This document shows, piece after piece, positions 1 to 14,094 of a stretch of DNA of 64,000 nt (its first letter is position 1; every line of letters begins with the position of its first letter). A program made the translations under genes and the position numbers. Under the pieces are notes generated by a model. It was not told the origin of the DNA and did not search any database. It saw only the letters and a program-made list of their open reading frames with translations. Origin of the DNA: Lactifluus volemus (taxonomy: Eukaryota > Basidiomycota > Agaricomycetes > Russulales > Russulaceae); assembly GCA_022376515.1 (NCBI GenBank), contig WTXI01000007.1:1116001-1180000 (forward strand). The letters run 5' to 3'.

Positions 1-2062
<2,062 letters not shown>

Positions 2063-2200
2063 GACCATACCGTTCTCGGTTGCTAAGGCAGCAACCACAC
2101 TCCACAGCTGTCTTACGCTGTCTTACGTAATAAACATTACTTCTATCGTACATCCACTCGGCTTCAGATTCGAGATTCGAGATTTGATTTATGCTTTACG

Positions 2201-4321
2201 ATGAGTGGTCGTGGCGCGACATTAGGTGACGCGGTTTCACGTTCCATGGTCAACTTACAAACCACCCCATCGGCATCTCTTGGAGCTGAACAGTTGCAAT
2301 CAAGTGAAGGTCAGTCTTCCGCTTTGTCTAGCAGCGTATCTTGTTGAGAATCTTTCTAGGACAATCCTTTACCATGCAATCGAATCGCTCTGCCCCTTCA
2401 CTTCCATCTGAGCAACTTTACCACCCTGGCCAACCACCTGACCCTATTCCACTCGACCGTATGACCCTACTTCCGCTCTCGATACCTTCCAGGCACTTCG
2501 CATTAGCGACCCGTTGGGTAAGCCACCTCCTAGAAATTTATTCAATGATCCAACTTCTCGTGTAGCATCGCCGATATCCCTTGCATCCGTTGATCGGAAC
2601 TTGTCCAAGCGTGGTCCTTCCTTGCCAGTTAACCCACGACCCCAGTCACGGCGCCCGGCTCCTCCAGGTCGAAATACTGATTATTCTACTACCAATGAAT
2701 CCATCCCGCCCGCCTCATGGCACAGCCCTGATACCCAACCTGGATATTTCGATGACTCAGGGCCACTTTTAAACATGAGTCCCACCCAGTTACACCCTAG
2801 CGAGTATAATCGTCTATACGCAGCGGCGTCAGACGTCTTGGGCATGTCGCCAACACCTCCTGTGGTAGTTGGCGGGTTCCAACAGCCAGAACATCTACAG
2901 CCATCAGAATACCATTATGAACAAAATGACGCACCCTTCATTCCGGCGCAGACGACCGTTCACCAAGACGTGCTGCCACTATCGATATCCTCATTCCATT
3001 CTACTGCCTCTCCCCCATCACGTGCACCCTCTTTGACCACAACAGACCTATCTTCTGATGTTTTGGAGCTGGAGAAGAGACCAGCTCTGATCGCTCCGGA
3101 CATCTCACTCCCGAGGCAGTTCAAACTCGGACCACCAAGGCCGTCGATCTGAGGGCGCCGCCGTATACAAAGGAGTACATTGATGGCTACAGGCAACGCA
3201 TCAAAGCCGATCCCGACCCGGAAGCTCACTTTTCATATGCCCGCTACCTGATCGATGCTGCAAAGAGGATCGGGGCAGATGCCAAGGACCAACGAGCAGT
3301 TCGGAAGTATCGCGACACACTCGTTCAGGAATCTTTGCGTGTCATTAAGCGACTTGCAACGCAAGGACAGCCCTATGATGAAGCCCAGTTCTTCCTGGCC
3401 AATTGCTATGGCACCGGGATGCTAGGTCTCCAGGTTGACCATGAAAAAGCATATCACCTCTACCTACAAGCTGCAAAGCAGAATCACGCCGCCGCGACAT
3501 ATCGGGTTGCTGTCTGCAACGAGATCGGGGCAGGGACCAGGAAGGAGCCACCTCGTGCTGCTGCGTTCTATCGGAAGGCTGCATCGCTTGGGGATACCGC
3601 GGCAATGTACAAGCTTGGGATGATCCTGCTTCAGGGTTCTCTTGGAGAGGCAAAGAATCCCCGAGAAGCTGTAGGTTGGTTACGGCGAGCTGCTGAGCAA
3701 GCCGATGACGAAAACCCGCACGCTCTACATGAACTCGCACTTCTCCATGAGGATACCAGTGAACAAATCGTCCCTCACGACCCAATTCAGGCCAAGGAAT
3801 ACGTTTCGCGCGCAGCGTACCTGGGGTATACCCAATCTCAATATAAACTGGGCCAATGCTACGAATTGGTGCCCTTACCTGTCCTGTTGACCCACGTCGC
3901 TCTATTGCTTGGTATACAAAAGCTGCAGAAAAGGGTAATGCCGAAGCTGAGCTCGCCCTCAGTGGATGGTACCTCACCGGAAGCGAGGGTGTTCTAAAAC
4001 AAAGCGATTCGGAGGCTTATTTGTGGGCGCGACGGGCTGCAAATAAGGGTCTTGCCAAAGCTGAATACGCTGTAGGTTATTATGCTGAGGTGGGAATAGG
4101 GATAAAACAGGATATCGAATTTGCAAAGCGCTGGTACATGCGTGCTGCTGGTACGTGATTGTGTTCACCTCAGAGTCTGAAGTCTGAAGCTATACACCAC
4201 AGCGCAAGGTAACAAACGTGCAATGAATCGATTAACCGAGATGAAGCGTCAAGGGAACAAGAGAGCAAATATTGCCCGTCCAACTCGCCAGCAGGCAAAG
4301 GATGAGTGTGTTGTTTGTTGA
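2201..4321 (+). CDS. SKT5: Skt5/Chs4-like chitin synthase activator (Sel1 repeats, CaaX end)
   Basis: In yeasts this family binds and activates a chitin synthase (Chs3) at the plasma membrane. Proposed start ATG 2201; intron 2310-2359 (GTCAGT...CTAG). A long Pro/Ser-rich N-terminal part follows, then the family signature VDLRAPPYTKEYIDGYRQRI (about 3,143) and a run of Sel1-like repeats (for example AAATYRVAVCNEIGAGTRKE, GWYLTGSEGVLKQSDSEAYL). The last intron is 4151-4202, and the final exon ends KDECVVC-stop, a C-terminal CaaX prenylation motif as in Skt5. Two N-terminal frame changes can be explained by introns at 3022-3068 and perhaps 2459-2565. The change at 3868-3869 (YEL to GALTCPVDPR) cannot: no intron fits and both sides are conserved, so one G appears to be missing from a G run. 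The cause is either an assembly error or a real lesion. It follows the JHD1 gene on the same strand after about 140-215 bp. Confidence 0.85.
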
Positions 4322-6465
4322 TCACTCTTCTCTACAGACTACTGGTATAGTAGTACCATCCCATATCGTCTTTTGTTCAGTTTTCATGCACTATTGCCTT
4401 GTTTGCAGCATACAAGCTGTCATTCCTACTTGTAATGTTCTACACATGCTGCTTAACTGATCAATTAAGTTGGGAATGTAGAGAATCCTTGTTCTCACAG
4501 TTAGACTCTTAGTAAAACCATGACATTAACATAACTAGTGCCAGAATTAATATTTTTCATACACAGGGGTATTTGAGGGTGTGCACTCATAAGAGATGAC
4601 AGGGGTTAACCCATGGGTATCAAGGGGTGACCCTCACCCTCACCTTTAAAGGGTTTCAGCTACAGTTGATTATCTCATAATGCATGGCTTTGAGTTGGGG
4701 ATATAAATGGTACACAGTGAAACTGGCTAAACAATGCATAGCCTATGACTGACTAGAAGCACTGACAGTGTCAGCCTTGACCTTGCTTGAATTTGCATGA
4801 AGCAATGTAGGTCATTCCCTTTTTCCATTGCCTATTTCTGGATCTTGCATTGATTCTCTTTATCTGCCTCATCACATCCCTAATACCCCCACTTCCCCCA
4901 CTTCACACAGTAATCTATGCCCACCATACTATCAATGATACCCATCCCACCTATGCCACTCTTCATTATGTTCTCCTCTTTCCTCACAGAACTCTTGGGT
5001 GGTCCTGGGATCTTCTCCAGAAGCTATCTTCCTCTGGCCAGTGTGAACAATGTTGCATTAGTCAATGCCAATTTTATGCTTACCAACTTCATCTCCATCC
5101 CTCAATCTTTCCTACCATCTTTTATGGAGGACATCACTACATGCAGCATTGTACAGTGGCCTCAAAGACACTGTTGAGCAATCTGATAATGCTTTACATC
5201 CAAACAACTTGGGTTGATGTATCATTCTTTCATCATTATACATGGGAGGTCCTCACTATATGCATCAACTATTTCAAGATGCTATGGCATTGGCCAAGGG
5301 GGTGTCGGGATGGGAAATTCAGACTAGGGGTCAGAATTTGGCCTTAAGGGCAATAGGGGCTAACCCCCCCCCCCTTTTCAAATGTAGTATCTGTGTCTTA
5401 TGGTGCATGTCACCCCTACTTGTACTGTACTGCGCATGTGGCCAAGCAAGTGGCCAAGCATGCTGCATGCAAACTGTTAATTATAATATACTATTTTGTC
5501 AATGTGCAACTCGAACTGAGGTACTAATATAATAAATTAAGGCCAGGGATTCGTTCACCAAGTGCCGGAGTGGTACATGCAAGGGGCGACAGTTGGGTTT
5601 GTTGGGCGCTCTGAACCAAACTCTGAACGCATTGTTGTCACATCCTCACTTGCGTTGAACCCAAGAAAAGGGCAGCTCAATGGTACCTTTGATTGTTTCT
5701 ATTGTCCACATCTTCAGAGAGCGTGTTTGGAACCACATGCGGTGGTGGGGCGACAGAGGTGAAGCACACACACAGACTTGGAAGAAATGACACAGGTAGA
5801 GGGGGGACGGATAGACTCGACAAGTCGAAGGCAGCAGTTAATGACAATGGTGGCTAACCCCAGCGCTACAACTGTCACAGGCCCAGTTCCTTGGGGCAAA
5901 GTCGTAGTTCATACAGTGTTGATGAAACTATAAATATTTGTCATGAGTCTAGATGCACGAAGACTAGAGTACTGAAGCTCAGCTGGACATACCCAGACTG
6001 TCTCACACCCCTGTACACAACACCTCATAACGTTTATGTTTTCTTCAATCTCCTCATTTGAGATTGTTATCCCACAGATACGAGCATTGAGATCGATAAC
6101 GTTTGCTTTTCACTTTCCAAGCCATCGTGAATTTCTAGTGCCAATCCCTTCGCCTTCCCCTAAAGCTTGCCCTGAAGTCTGAGCCTGAGGGATATGTGGG
6201 GGCTTGTGTGGGGGACCAAAGCTTGTCTTGGAGGCAGTGGAGCTTGAACCTATTGCTACAACAGCATTGGGATGCTTACTTGAAAGGGGGCTTCAGGACT
6301 TGGTTTGGGCTAGGGAAGATGGAGGAGTGGGTGCCGCGATGGGCTCGGACAGAGGTGGAGAGGCTCGGGCCACATAAGGGGCCATGCTTGCTGCAGCTGC
6401 AGGCAATGATGTAGCTGGGGTAGGTGGGGCTGTCAAAACATGAATTAAGCAAGGGATAAGACACT
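4322..6465. other. Region without a supportable gene
   Basis: Short open frames here look like chance. The stretch contains a GGGT/ACCC-rich patch at about 4,560-4,660, with relatives near 61,050 and 62,290. It also has a 24-bp word at 4662-4685 that recurs inverted at 47501-47524, and a poly-C run at about 5,366. From about 5,540 to 6,190 the composition is more even, like old unique sequence. Confidence 0.5.
5270..5385 (+). repeat. Dispersed repeat D, copy 1
   Basis: The block with GGCATTGGCCAAGGGGGTGT, GGGATGGGA, a GACTAGGGGT-like word and a run of C resembles the reverse complement of 12,226-12,320, which has the same order of words (GCCAATGCCAAGGGGGTGTT, GGGATGGGAC, ACCAGGGGT, then the homopolymer). 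The similarity is imperfect, so the edges are uncertain. Confidence 0.5.
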
Positions 6466-9017
6466 AATAGATTTGAATTGCTTTAAGCTTCCACATACTA
6501 GAACTTGAATCGCGGTCCAAATTGTCACTGCCCTCCCCATCTGAATCCAATTACAAGTCCTCCCAAATCATAGCATTATCATCTTCCAAGTCATCAGCTT
6601 GGTCATCAGTATCAGACATGGTGTCTGGTCTGGTAGTGTTCATGAGTGTGCAATCTATTGTAATTTGCTTCAAGATGACACTTGCCTTTTCAAAGGGACA
6701 TGGGGCCAGTGGGCATCCGAGATCTGGAGGGAGGGGACAACTTGGCGCTTCTTATGGGCTTTGATGGTGAAGTGTGCATTCCAAATGCGTTTCATACCAT
6801 CTGTTTCAGACCGGGCAAGTAACACTTGAGAGGGAAAATGAGCCATAGAAGCCAATTGGTGGTGCATGCGATAATGCGCATGAAGGCTGTATGTCCAGAC
6901 TGCAGGGCTACCATCTGGACAAAGCGTGCATACAGCTGGTACATTAGAGCATGGAGAGGACTCAGATGATGTCGCAGCGCTCGCATAGTTAAACTGGACA
7001 AGATTTGGACATGAAGATCGCTTTTGGTCAATAGATATGCTCCCTTTCTTGCCTCGACCCTTTTTGATATATATTTGACACATAGGAGCTGGCCAAAGGC
7101 ATAGGCCACATCGCTCTTCTGAAGAATTCAATGTTGGGTTGAATAGAATGTGTGCAGCCATGTGTTCAAGGATGCGCTGAGGTTTTTGCCAGTCCAGGAG
7201 AGCGGAGGGGCCACATCGTGAACAGTCACTAGACTCTCCTACACTCACACTGTTTGATTCCCCTGCTGCTTCGCACAGGAAGCATGCACTTCCTACTGTA
7301 ATGTCATGCTAGTTAACGTGTGTAACTTGAGATTCAAGTCGAGAAAAGATCAAACTCACCAGAGCTTTGATATGGAAAGTGTTCAGACACTTTGACCTTT
7401 GGTAGTTTCTGGCGGTCTTGTGGGCGGAGCTCCTCGAAGAGAGTACAGGACAAGGTAACCAAGAAAGTGCTCTCAAAGAGAAACATTGGCGTTCCAGGCT
7501 TCTGCACGGATATTGAGGGATTAATAGGGTGAATGTAGTCACCCTGGGCATTGTCGCATAGTCCTTCCATATATCGGGACCAGCACCAATCATGGACCTG
7601 TGTTGGATCATCTTTAACTGTCACTGGATGAAGACGAAGGACTTGGAAATCCACAGCCATGCTTGGATTGCCAAGTAGATGCAGAGGGAGTTCCTCGAGG
7701 TTGTCTCTGCCTGCGAACCTGATCCAATTGATCTGAGAAACAGCTAAGACAATGAGCTCCCCAGATTGGACAAGTATAGCAATAGGGTTTCCAATACGGA
7801 GGGAAGGGGCCCCTAAGACGCTCTCATTCAGTACCAGAGAATCTGAGCTTGCTGTTTCAAAGCATGGCAACTGTTGGACACACTTTAGACGATTGGTGGA
7901 TGACTGGGTAGCATTATATTCCATTCGTCGTTGGAGTGCCCTTGCCTTTGATGTCTTCTCACCCTGAATTGTAATATCCGATGTGACTTGGTTTCGAGGC
8001 ATTTCATTGGCAATCGCATCCTCGATATCACTGTCATGTGTGTATGGATGCCCTGGTGACGCCACTAGATCGTCCTTCAAGTTGACAGATTGAGAACTAC
8101 CTGACAACACAGTAGTGTTGTACTCGTCGTCGTCATCATATTGGTTGACAAGTGGTCGCCCAAGTGGTGCAAGGATGTCATAGGACGACTCGGAGTCACT
8201 GGCAGCAAGATCCATTAATGCTGGCCCAAGCTCAGGGATAAGTTTAACTGCTTTGCTATGCCCAAGGAGCCAGCAAGTGTGCAGGTTTACTTTAGCAACA
8301 GAGACATCACCTTCCCAACTCATGGGGGTGATATGATTGACCTTGGATGATATTTCGCCATCATGTTGGGAGATAACAGAAAGCGTGAGGTGACAAGTAC
8401 CATGGTCCCATTCTGGGTGCTTGGCAAGAATAGCGGCCACTTCTATAAGTCCAGACGCGTGGCTACCAAGTTGTAGGGTATCCACGTTCACATCAGTGCT
8501 GACAGCCGTGTGAACGAGACCAAAGAAGGTCTCCAGGCAATCAGTCCCTAGTAGGATTAAATAAAAGTTGTCTGTGGGGTTATCAACCTTCATTTTTGTG
8601 ACACAGAAGTACACATTCTTGATCATGATCATGATGTCAACATAGGACTGAGTAGGTATGAATCGAGTGCGGGCCAAGTTATCTGAACAAAAAGAAGGCG
8701 AGATGAGCGGCAGCACTTAGATGGGTGAGCTGGGTGCAAAGATCGAGATTGATCTGAATATATGGCATGATTAAGTGGCGTGCAAAATTGCCATAGATAT
8801 TGAGCGCTTCCCGGGTGCGTGAGAAGACAGGGTCTGAGCCAGGAGGTGGTGGAGAAAGGGACCACACTTCCTTCAATAGAGAGTACACAAGGATGACGTC
8901 TTGTTTGTCGTTTGGATTGAGGAGCGATTGTATGCGATAAGGCGCAACACTATTAGAGCCCAGGTGAATGTGGAGTGTGGTGGGGGTGATACAAAAGCCT
9001 TGGATTTCGATCCCCTT

Positions 9018-9189
9018 CATCAGGAAAACTCATCTGGCCTTAAACTGTATTAGATGCTTCTTAGAGCTTACTTAAGATGTTGGTAAGTAGATCCTCAATG
9101 TTGGTAAGTTGAGGATCTACTTACCAACATCTTAAGTAAGCTCTAAGGAGTATCTAATACAGTTTAAGGCCAGATGGGTTTTCCTGATG
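9018..9189. mobile_element. Foldback MITE, family M copy 1
   Basis: 172-bp near-perfect palindrome beginning CATCAGGAAAAC and ending GTTTTCCTGATG. The arms contain GGCCTTAAA and AGCTTACTTAAG. It is flanked on both sides by TT. It splits a codon series of the minus-strand pseudogene, and removing the element plus one TT rejoins the frame exactly, so TT is a true 2-bp target duplication. Confidence 0.95.
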
Positions 9190-11260
9190 TTATTCCGCAT
9201 CAGAACGTTACATTGATGTTTGATGACATGTTTGAAATCCTTATCAGCCATAATGTTGTCAGGCCCCACAAGGAAATTCATGAGCTCAAGGGGACAGAGC
9301 TGTGCATAAATTGGGGAGCTTTGATTGAGCACAGATGACATGGTGACAAGTACCAGAGCATCGCCATGCTTTGCTTCACCATCAGATGCAATGCAGACCG
9401 TCCTATAAAGTGTGTTGTTTCTTGTGCTATGTTTTGTGCAGACCTCAAGAATGGCTTTGATCAGATTTGCGTGCTGCTTGCCTGTTTTGGCTTTGCAGGT
9501 ACCCGAGAGCAGTATTGGCAGGGCGGCACATTCCCTCGGCTTGGGTGATAATGCACCTATTGCCGCAACAGTTGCCTGTGTGAAATGTGGACATGAAGGT
9601 GTGTCATTATATCAGTTGTGAAGCCAAGCCTGAGTACAACAGCACTGTGTACCTCTGATGCAAGGTGTACCTGGTCGTGCGCGATGGCATTGCATAGTAT
9701 ATCAAGCTCCCTTTCTGAGGTAAAGTCCAAGGGAATATTGTGATTGTGTTCATGGCATGTCTCCAGAAATTTGTTCATTGAATCATCCCATCAGACACGC
9801 TTCTCTGTCGCTAGCTCATCCAGCATAATGACTTCATGTATAATTTTTTGAGTGCCCCCTCCGAGTCTGAGTCCAAGTCCGAGTCCTGGCCCAGAGTGGC
9901 TTTCACAGATTGAATCCTGAGCAGCATAGCATGATTGAAGATTTGCTTCAATCTCAGCAAGAGTAGGGAAGGAAGGCAACACCACCAGTGCGTGCAAGAC
10001 TGTATTGCACCAAATTGTTGTGAGACTTGGCAAGGACAAGGACCGGTGGGCAAACTCAGCAATGTGGGCTCCCCCTAGCCGAAGAAGGACGATTGAACAC
10101 ATGATGTCGTCCTTAGAGTAACCTCTGGGTTGGTAAAGCCTGTCTGCTGCACGCTCATACTGTTGAATGAGAGCCTTGATCCCTGTCCTGTGATTTAATC
10201 CTGCCTGTACCAGCGAGGCCACATGATTGATGCACCCACTCGCTACAGCCAGCACCCATTGCTTGTGGTCTTCCAACGCTCCCATCTTTCCTAGCAACTT
10301 TCGACTGTCATTGAGCTTCATCATATGCAGAGTTTCAATGCAGTCTTGTTTGTGCCTTACGATAGTTGCAAGCCCACCAACTCCATGGTAAACAAGGGGA
10401 ATATTCTTGTGTGCACCATACTTGATTCTGTCCATGATCCTCATGTAGAGGGTACTTGAGGTGAGATTTTTGCACTCTTCACAGGCCTCGCGCTCGTTTC
10501 ACGTTACGTTCTTACATAACTTTGATTGTATATGGAATGCATCATCACTTGTCCAGTAATTCCATGGCATGAACCGCTCATGGTGTAGGCCAAATGGATA
10601 TGACGTATGAGGGCTCTTTCCATCTGGGAATGGGACGCAAATGCCCCGACATGGGCACTTGCATGGACATTTTGCAGCTGTGGCCCGTGGTTGGACTTGC
10701 TGCTTGACTTGCCCTTGGACTTGGACGACACCCCCTTGACCTTCCCCATCAGAGTCTAGGCTATCAACATCAATTACTTCCGAAGACTGGGATGTCCTTG
10801 GGCTTGTTCTTGGGCTGGCCAAATCTGGAGGACTCGGCAAGGGACTCGGATACCTGGCTTGTTGTGTGAGTGCCCCTTGCTGCTTGACAAGGCATACACA
10901 CTTACTGTCTTTCTAGCTCACTAATGAGCATCTGTACTTTGGTTTTAAACAATGCTGCTTCAAGACCTCTTTTGACAACAAAATGCTTCAAGAATCGAAT
11001 GAACCCATCCAAGCCATGCGGTCCATGATTCAGCATATGCAGAACGGCAGCTCACGCTTCTGTCTCTCCCCACCCAAAAGAGGCCTTGAACATAGGATTC
11101 AAGATCGCCCAGTTGTCCTCATCAGGCTCCAAGTTGGCGACACAGGCGTGGGGATTGATGGCGAATGTGTTAAGGCGATGATCTAGAGCTGCATAAGGTA
11201 CGCTGGATGGGATTCGGTTCACGGCAGCCTCAAGCTGATGAATGATTTTGATAGCACTTT

Positions 11261-11261
11261 G

Positions 11262-11306
<45 letters not shown>

Positions 11307-11309
11307 TTG
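11261..11309. repeat. 6-bp microsatellite (GACCTT)n inside the pseudogene
   Basis: About eight tandem copies of GACCTT. On the minus strand it encodes alternating Gly and Gln (GQGQ...), continuing as SQSQ. It belongs to the low-complexity spacer between the N-terminal Cys/His motif and the rest of the family protein. Confidence 0.95.
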
Positions 11310-11866
11310 GCTTTGGCTTTGACGGGCATCGTTTTCAGCCCCTTTCTTGGCCCCTTTCGACACAGCCTGAGGCTGTGTCTTTCTTGGTGTCTTTGGCTTG
11401 GTCTGTGACGTAAGTTTTGATAACTTGGGCCCTTGCGCCTTGCCTTGCGTGTTTGCTTTCTCAGGCCTGAGGGAAGGATTGAGCCAAGCCATAGATGAGC
11501 CAAGGGATGAGCTGGAGGTTTCTTCAACACTTGCTTCAACAGGCAAGTCAACAGGGGGCTTGACAGGAGGTGGTGCTGACACGGACGGTGGATTTAAAGG
11601 CACTTTAGGCAAGAAGAATGTTTCCAATACATGGTTGGGCTTTGGCTGCCACCTGGTGTCTAGACTGGTGTCTTGACTTGCTTTCTCTCGCGCTTTCTTT
11701 TCTGCCATGCACAGGGCTGCACGACATGCTTTTGAGCCACGATGTGACTCAAGGTTCCTGCGTCTGCCTGTTCCAACATGAATCATCTCTTTGCACACGG
11801 GGCATTCAAGGGTGCTCCCATCATTGAATTTGTTTGAGCCTTGGTCTAAGCCCCTATCTTGGCTTC

Positions 11867-12341
11867 TGTAGTGACACCTAAATTAGGGACACTGTATCCG
11901 GTTCTCAGTGTAAATGACGTCATACCTTATTTGGGTCTTTGGCATTTCCCTTGTATTTTCTAAGTCCTGGTCATATAGCAAGGCAGTTTCAGATTTAACA
12001 TATGGTAAGGTATTACACATGAACAAGAAAGCAATGGTACTGATTCGAATGCTAGCTACTGACCCATCTACTTAGGTTCTGGATACTGTGGTAGGGACCC
12101 TTCACAGATCTGCAGATCGCGAGGTGTCCTGTTACTCTGCCACACTGCCAACACCTCTGGACATAACCAAGGTCATTGTGTGCCATTTCCACAAAAAAAT
12201 TTCCATGTCAGAATTTTTCATTTACAGATTGAGCCCCCCCCCCCCCTACCCCTGGTCAGGAAGTCCCATCCCAACACCCCCTTGGCATTGGCTTGATACT
12301 TTCATAACATTGATTTATCTATCACAGTCACATGCAATCCT
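11867..12341. other. Gap between the family pseudogene and the Helitron
   Basis: No gene seen. It contains dispersed repeat D, copy 2 (about 12,226-12,320, inverted relative to 5,270-5,385) with a 13-base run of C at about 12,234. The Helitron coding remnant begins shortly after it. Confidence 0.5.
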
Positions 12342-14094
12342 TTGTGGCCTGAAATCACATGTGAACTATTACCTGGGCAACATTCAGGAGATTGCCCTAA
12401 TTTGGTTGCACATGTCTTTGCATTATACAAGGACACTATTGTTAACAACTTATTCAAGAATGGAGTGTTTAGCCCTGCCACAGGATATGTCTACATGATT
12501 GAATTTCAAAAGAGAGAATTGCCACACATGCACCTCTTGCTATTCCTTCAATCAAATTTGAAGATTAGAGAACCACAGGACATTGATTCTGTCATTCGAG
12601 CATTCTGGTCTGACCCTGAATCCAAACCTGTCTTATTTGATGTTGTGAAAACATGTATGGTTCATGGACCATGTAGCTCTGCCAATCCTTTCGCACCATG
12701 CATGGATTGCAGAAAATGTACTGAACAATTTCCTAAGGCATTCCAATCAAGCACAAGTATGAACTCCAATGGATATCCCCTCTATTGTCATCCAAATGAT
12801 GGCCAATCATTCAATGTACGTGGTATTGCAGTGGACAACCAATGAATTGTACCATATAATTCTTACTTATCTTCCAAATACAAATGTCATATCAACATTG
12901 AATGCTTGGTTTCATTTGTCTCCACAAAATACATCACCAAGTACACTCATAAAGGACTTGATCATGTGACCTTGCAAATCACATGTGGCAATGAAGTTTT
13001 GCAATTCCTCTCTTCACAGTACTGTATATCAGCAGATCAGAGGCCACTTGGCAATTGTTTCAATTTGACATTCATAAACAGATCCCAAATGTCATCCATT
13101 TACAAGTTTATCTTCCAAAACAGCATACTGTCATGTTCAACCCTTCTGACACCCTAGAAAGTATCCTTGAATGAGGATCAACTGAGAAGACAATGCTCAC
13201 ACAATTTTTTGAATTCAACTCTGCTCTCAAATCTTCTCATTCCACTGTCGAATGATACACCTATTAATAATTTCCACAGCATCACACATGGAAAACTCAA
13301 AAAAAGGAATGGAAAGAAAGACAACAATGGTTAGCTCTTGGATGCATGTACTTTGTGTCACCAATAGCCGGTGAACATTTCTATCTTTAAATTCTTCTTA
13401 CTGTTATTAAAGGTCCTATATGTTTTGAACACCTGCAGTTGTTTAACAGTGTTCTTTTTGACACTTTCAAGGAAGCCTGTCTCACACGAGGTCTTCTAGA
13501 AGATGACGGCAAATGGCAACAATGTTTACAAGAGGCTGTGGGGATGCAAACAAGAACTCAGTTACATCTGCTCTTTACCACAATTCTGTCTCATTGTACA
13601 CCTGCTGAACTGCTCTCTTTATAGAATGAATTCAAAACAGACCTTTGTGATAACTTATCATGCTAAATTACCATATTCTGTCATATCACACTATCTGTCA
13701 ATGAAATACTTGACTACAGTCTTTATCTTATCAACAATTTACTTCATGAATCTGGCTACTGCCTGCAGGACTTTCCTCCCTTGCCTACACCTCAATGAGA
13801 TTGGGAAATAGAAATCAGAAACCCCCTCATCACAGAACAGCTTGCATTTGACCCAGACCATCAATGAGAACTTGCATAAGAACATATTACTATGTTAAAC
13901 AATGATCAACGACACACATATAATGACGTCGTTGACTCTGTTCTCAAACAGCATGGTCAACTTTTCTTCCTTCACAGACCCAGAGGCATGGGGAAGATGT
14001 TTGTATACTAAACCATCGCTTACTACATCTGCTCCTGTGGCCTCATTGCCCTTTGCATTGCCTCCTCAGGAATTGCAGCTTTGTTCTGAGTTCT
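12342..14094 (+). pseudogene. Helitron fragment 1: Rep (HUH) domain and start of Pif1 helicase
   Basis: Rolling-circle Rep/helicase of a Helitron. Seen: ELLPGQHSGDCPNLVAHVFA, the HUH motif in IEFQKRELPHMHLLLFL (about 12,500-12,545), Cys pairs (PCMDCRKC), and the two-Tyr region STKYITKYTHKGLDH (about 12,924-12,965). Further on come TFKEACLTRGLLEDDG...CLQEA (about 13,460) and the Pif1 start NNDQRHTYNDVVDSVLKQHG followed by the Walker A position. Walker A reads RPRGMGKM instead of GPGGTGKT, so the helicase is dead. Stops and frame changes are frequent. The reading ends abruptly at ASSGIAALF (about 14,090). The next Pif1 residues are found only at about 26,205, so the element was split. Confidence 0.88.

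Larger units (their letters stand above)
6470..11866 (-). pseudogene. Broken copy of a large Agaricomycete repeat-family protein (candidate transposase)
   Basis: I recognise this as a very abundant uncharacterised protein family of Agaricomycetes. Reading leftward on minus: a Cys/His N-terminus (CPVCKEMIHVGTGRRRNLES), a Gln/Gly repeat, CPCKCPCRGICVPFPDGKSP, DHKQWVLAVASG, SGTCKAKTGKQHANLIK, CIASDGEAKHGDALV, LNPNDKQDVILVYSLLKEVW, LTHLSAAAHLAFFLF, MIMIKNVYFCVTK, then ILLGTDCLETFFGLVHTAV with a following N-D-QL block. The C-terminus is Cys-rich (CGLCLWPAPMC, SSPCSNVPAVCTLCP). Acidic positions such as ASDGEA and TDCLETFF recall RNase H-fold transposases of the P-element/THAP9 kind; that comparison is my inference. 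Several frame changes, stop codons and one inserted MITE (9018-9189) show this copy is dead. Removing the MITE and one TT restores the frame (VLMRN then KGIEIQGFCI). No TIRs were found. Confidence 0.75.

Noticed and set aside
4850..5347. A 165-codon open frame on + as a gene
   Set aside because: Overlapping frames are open, no recognisable domain, and composition like the surrounding AT-rich repeat debris.
5366..5380. Poly-C run as a telomere or assembly gap
   Set aside because: A single homopolymer, no TTAGGG-type repeats. A similar run lies in the related block at 12,234.
11905..11925. TGACGTCA (CRE-like) site as a promoter element
   Set aside because: A single 8-bp word in 64 kb is expected by chance and no supported gene starts there.
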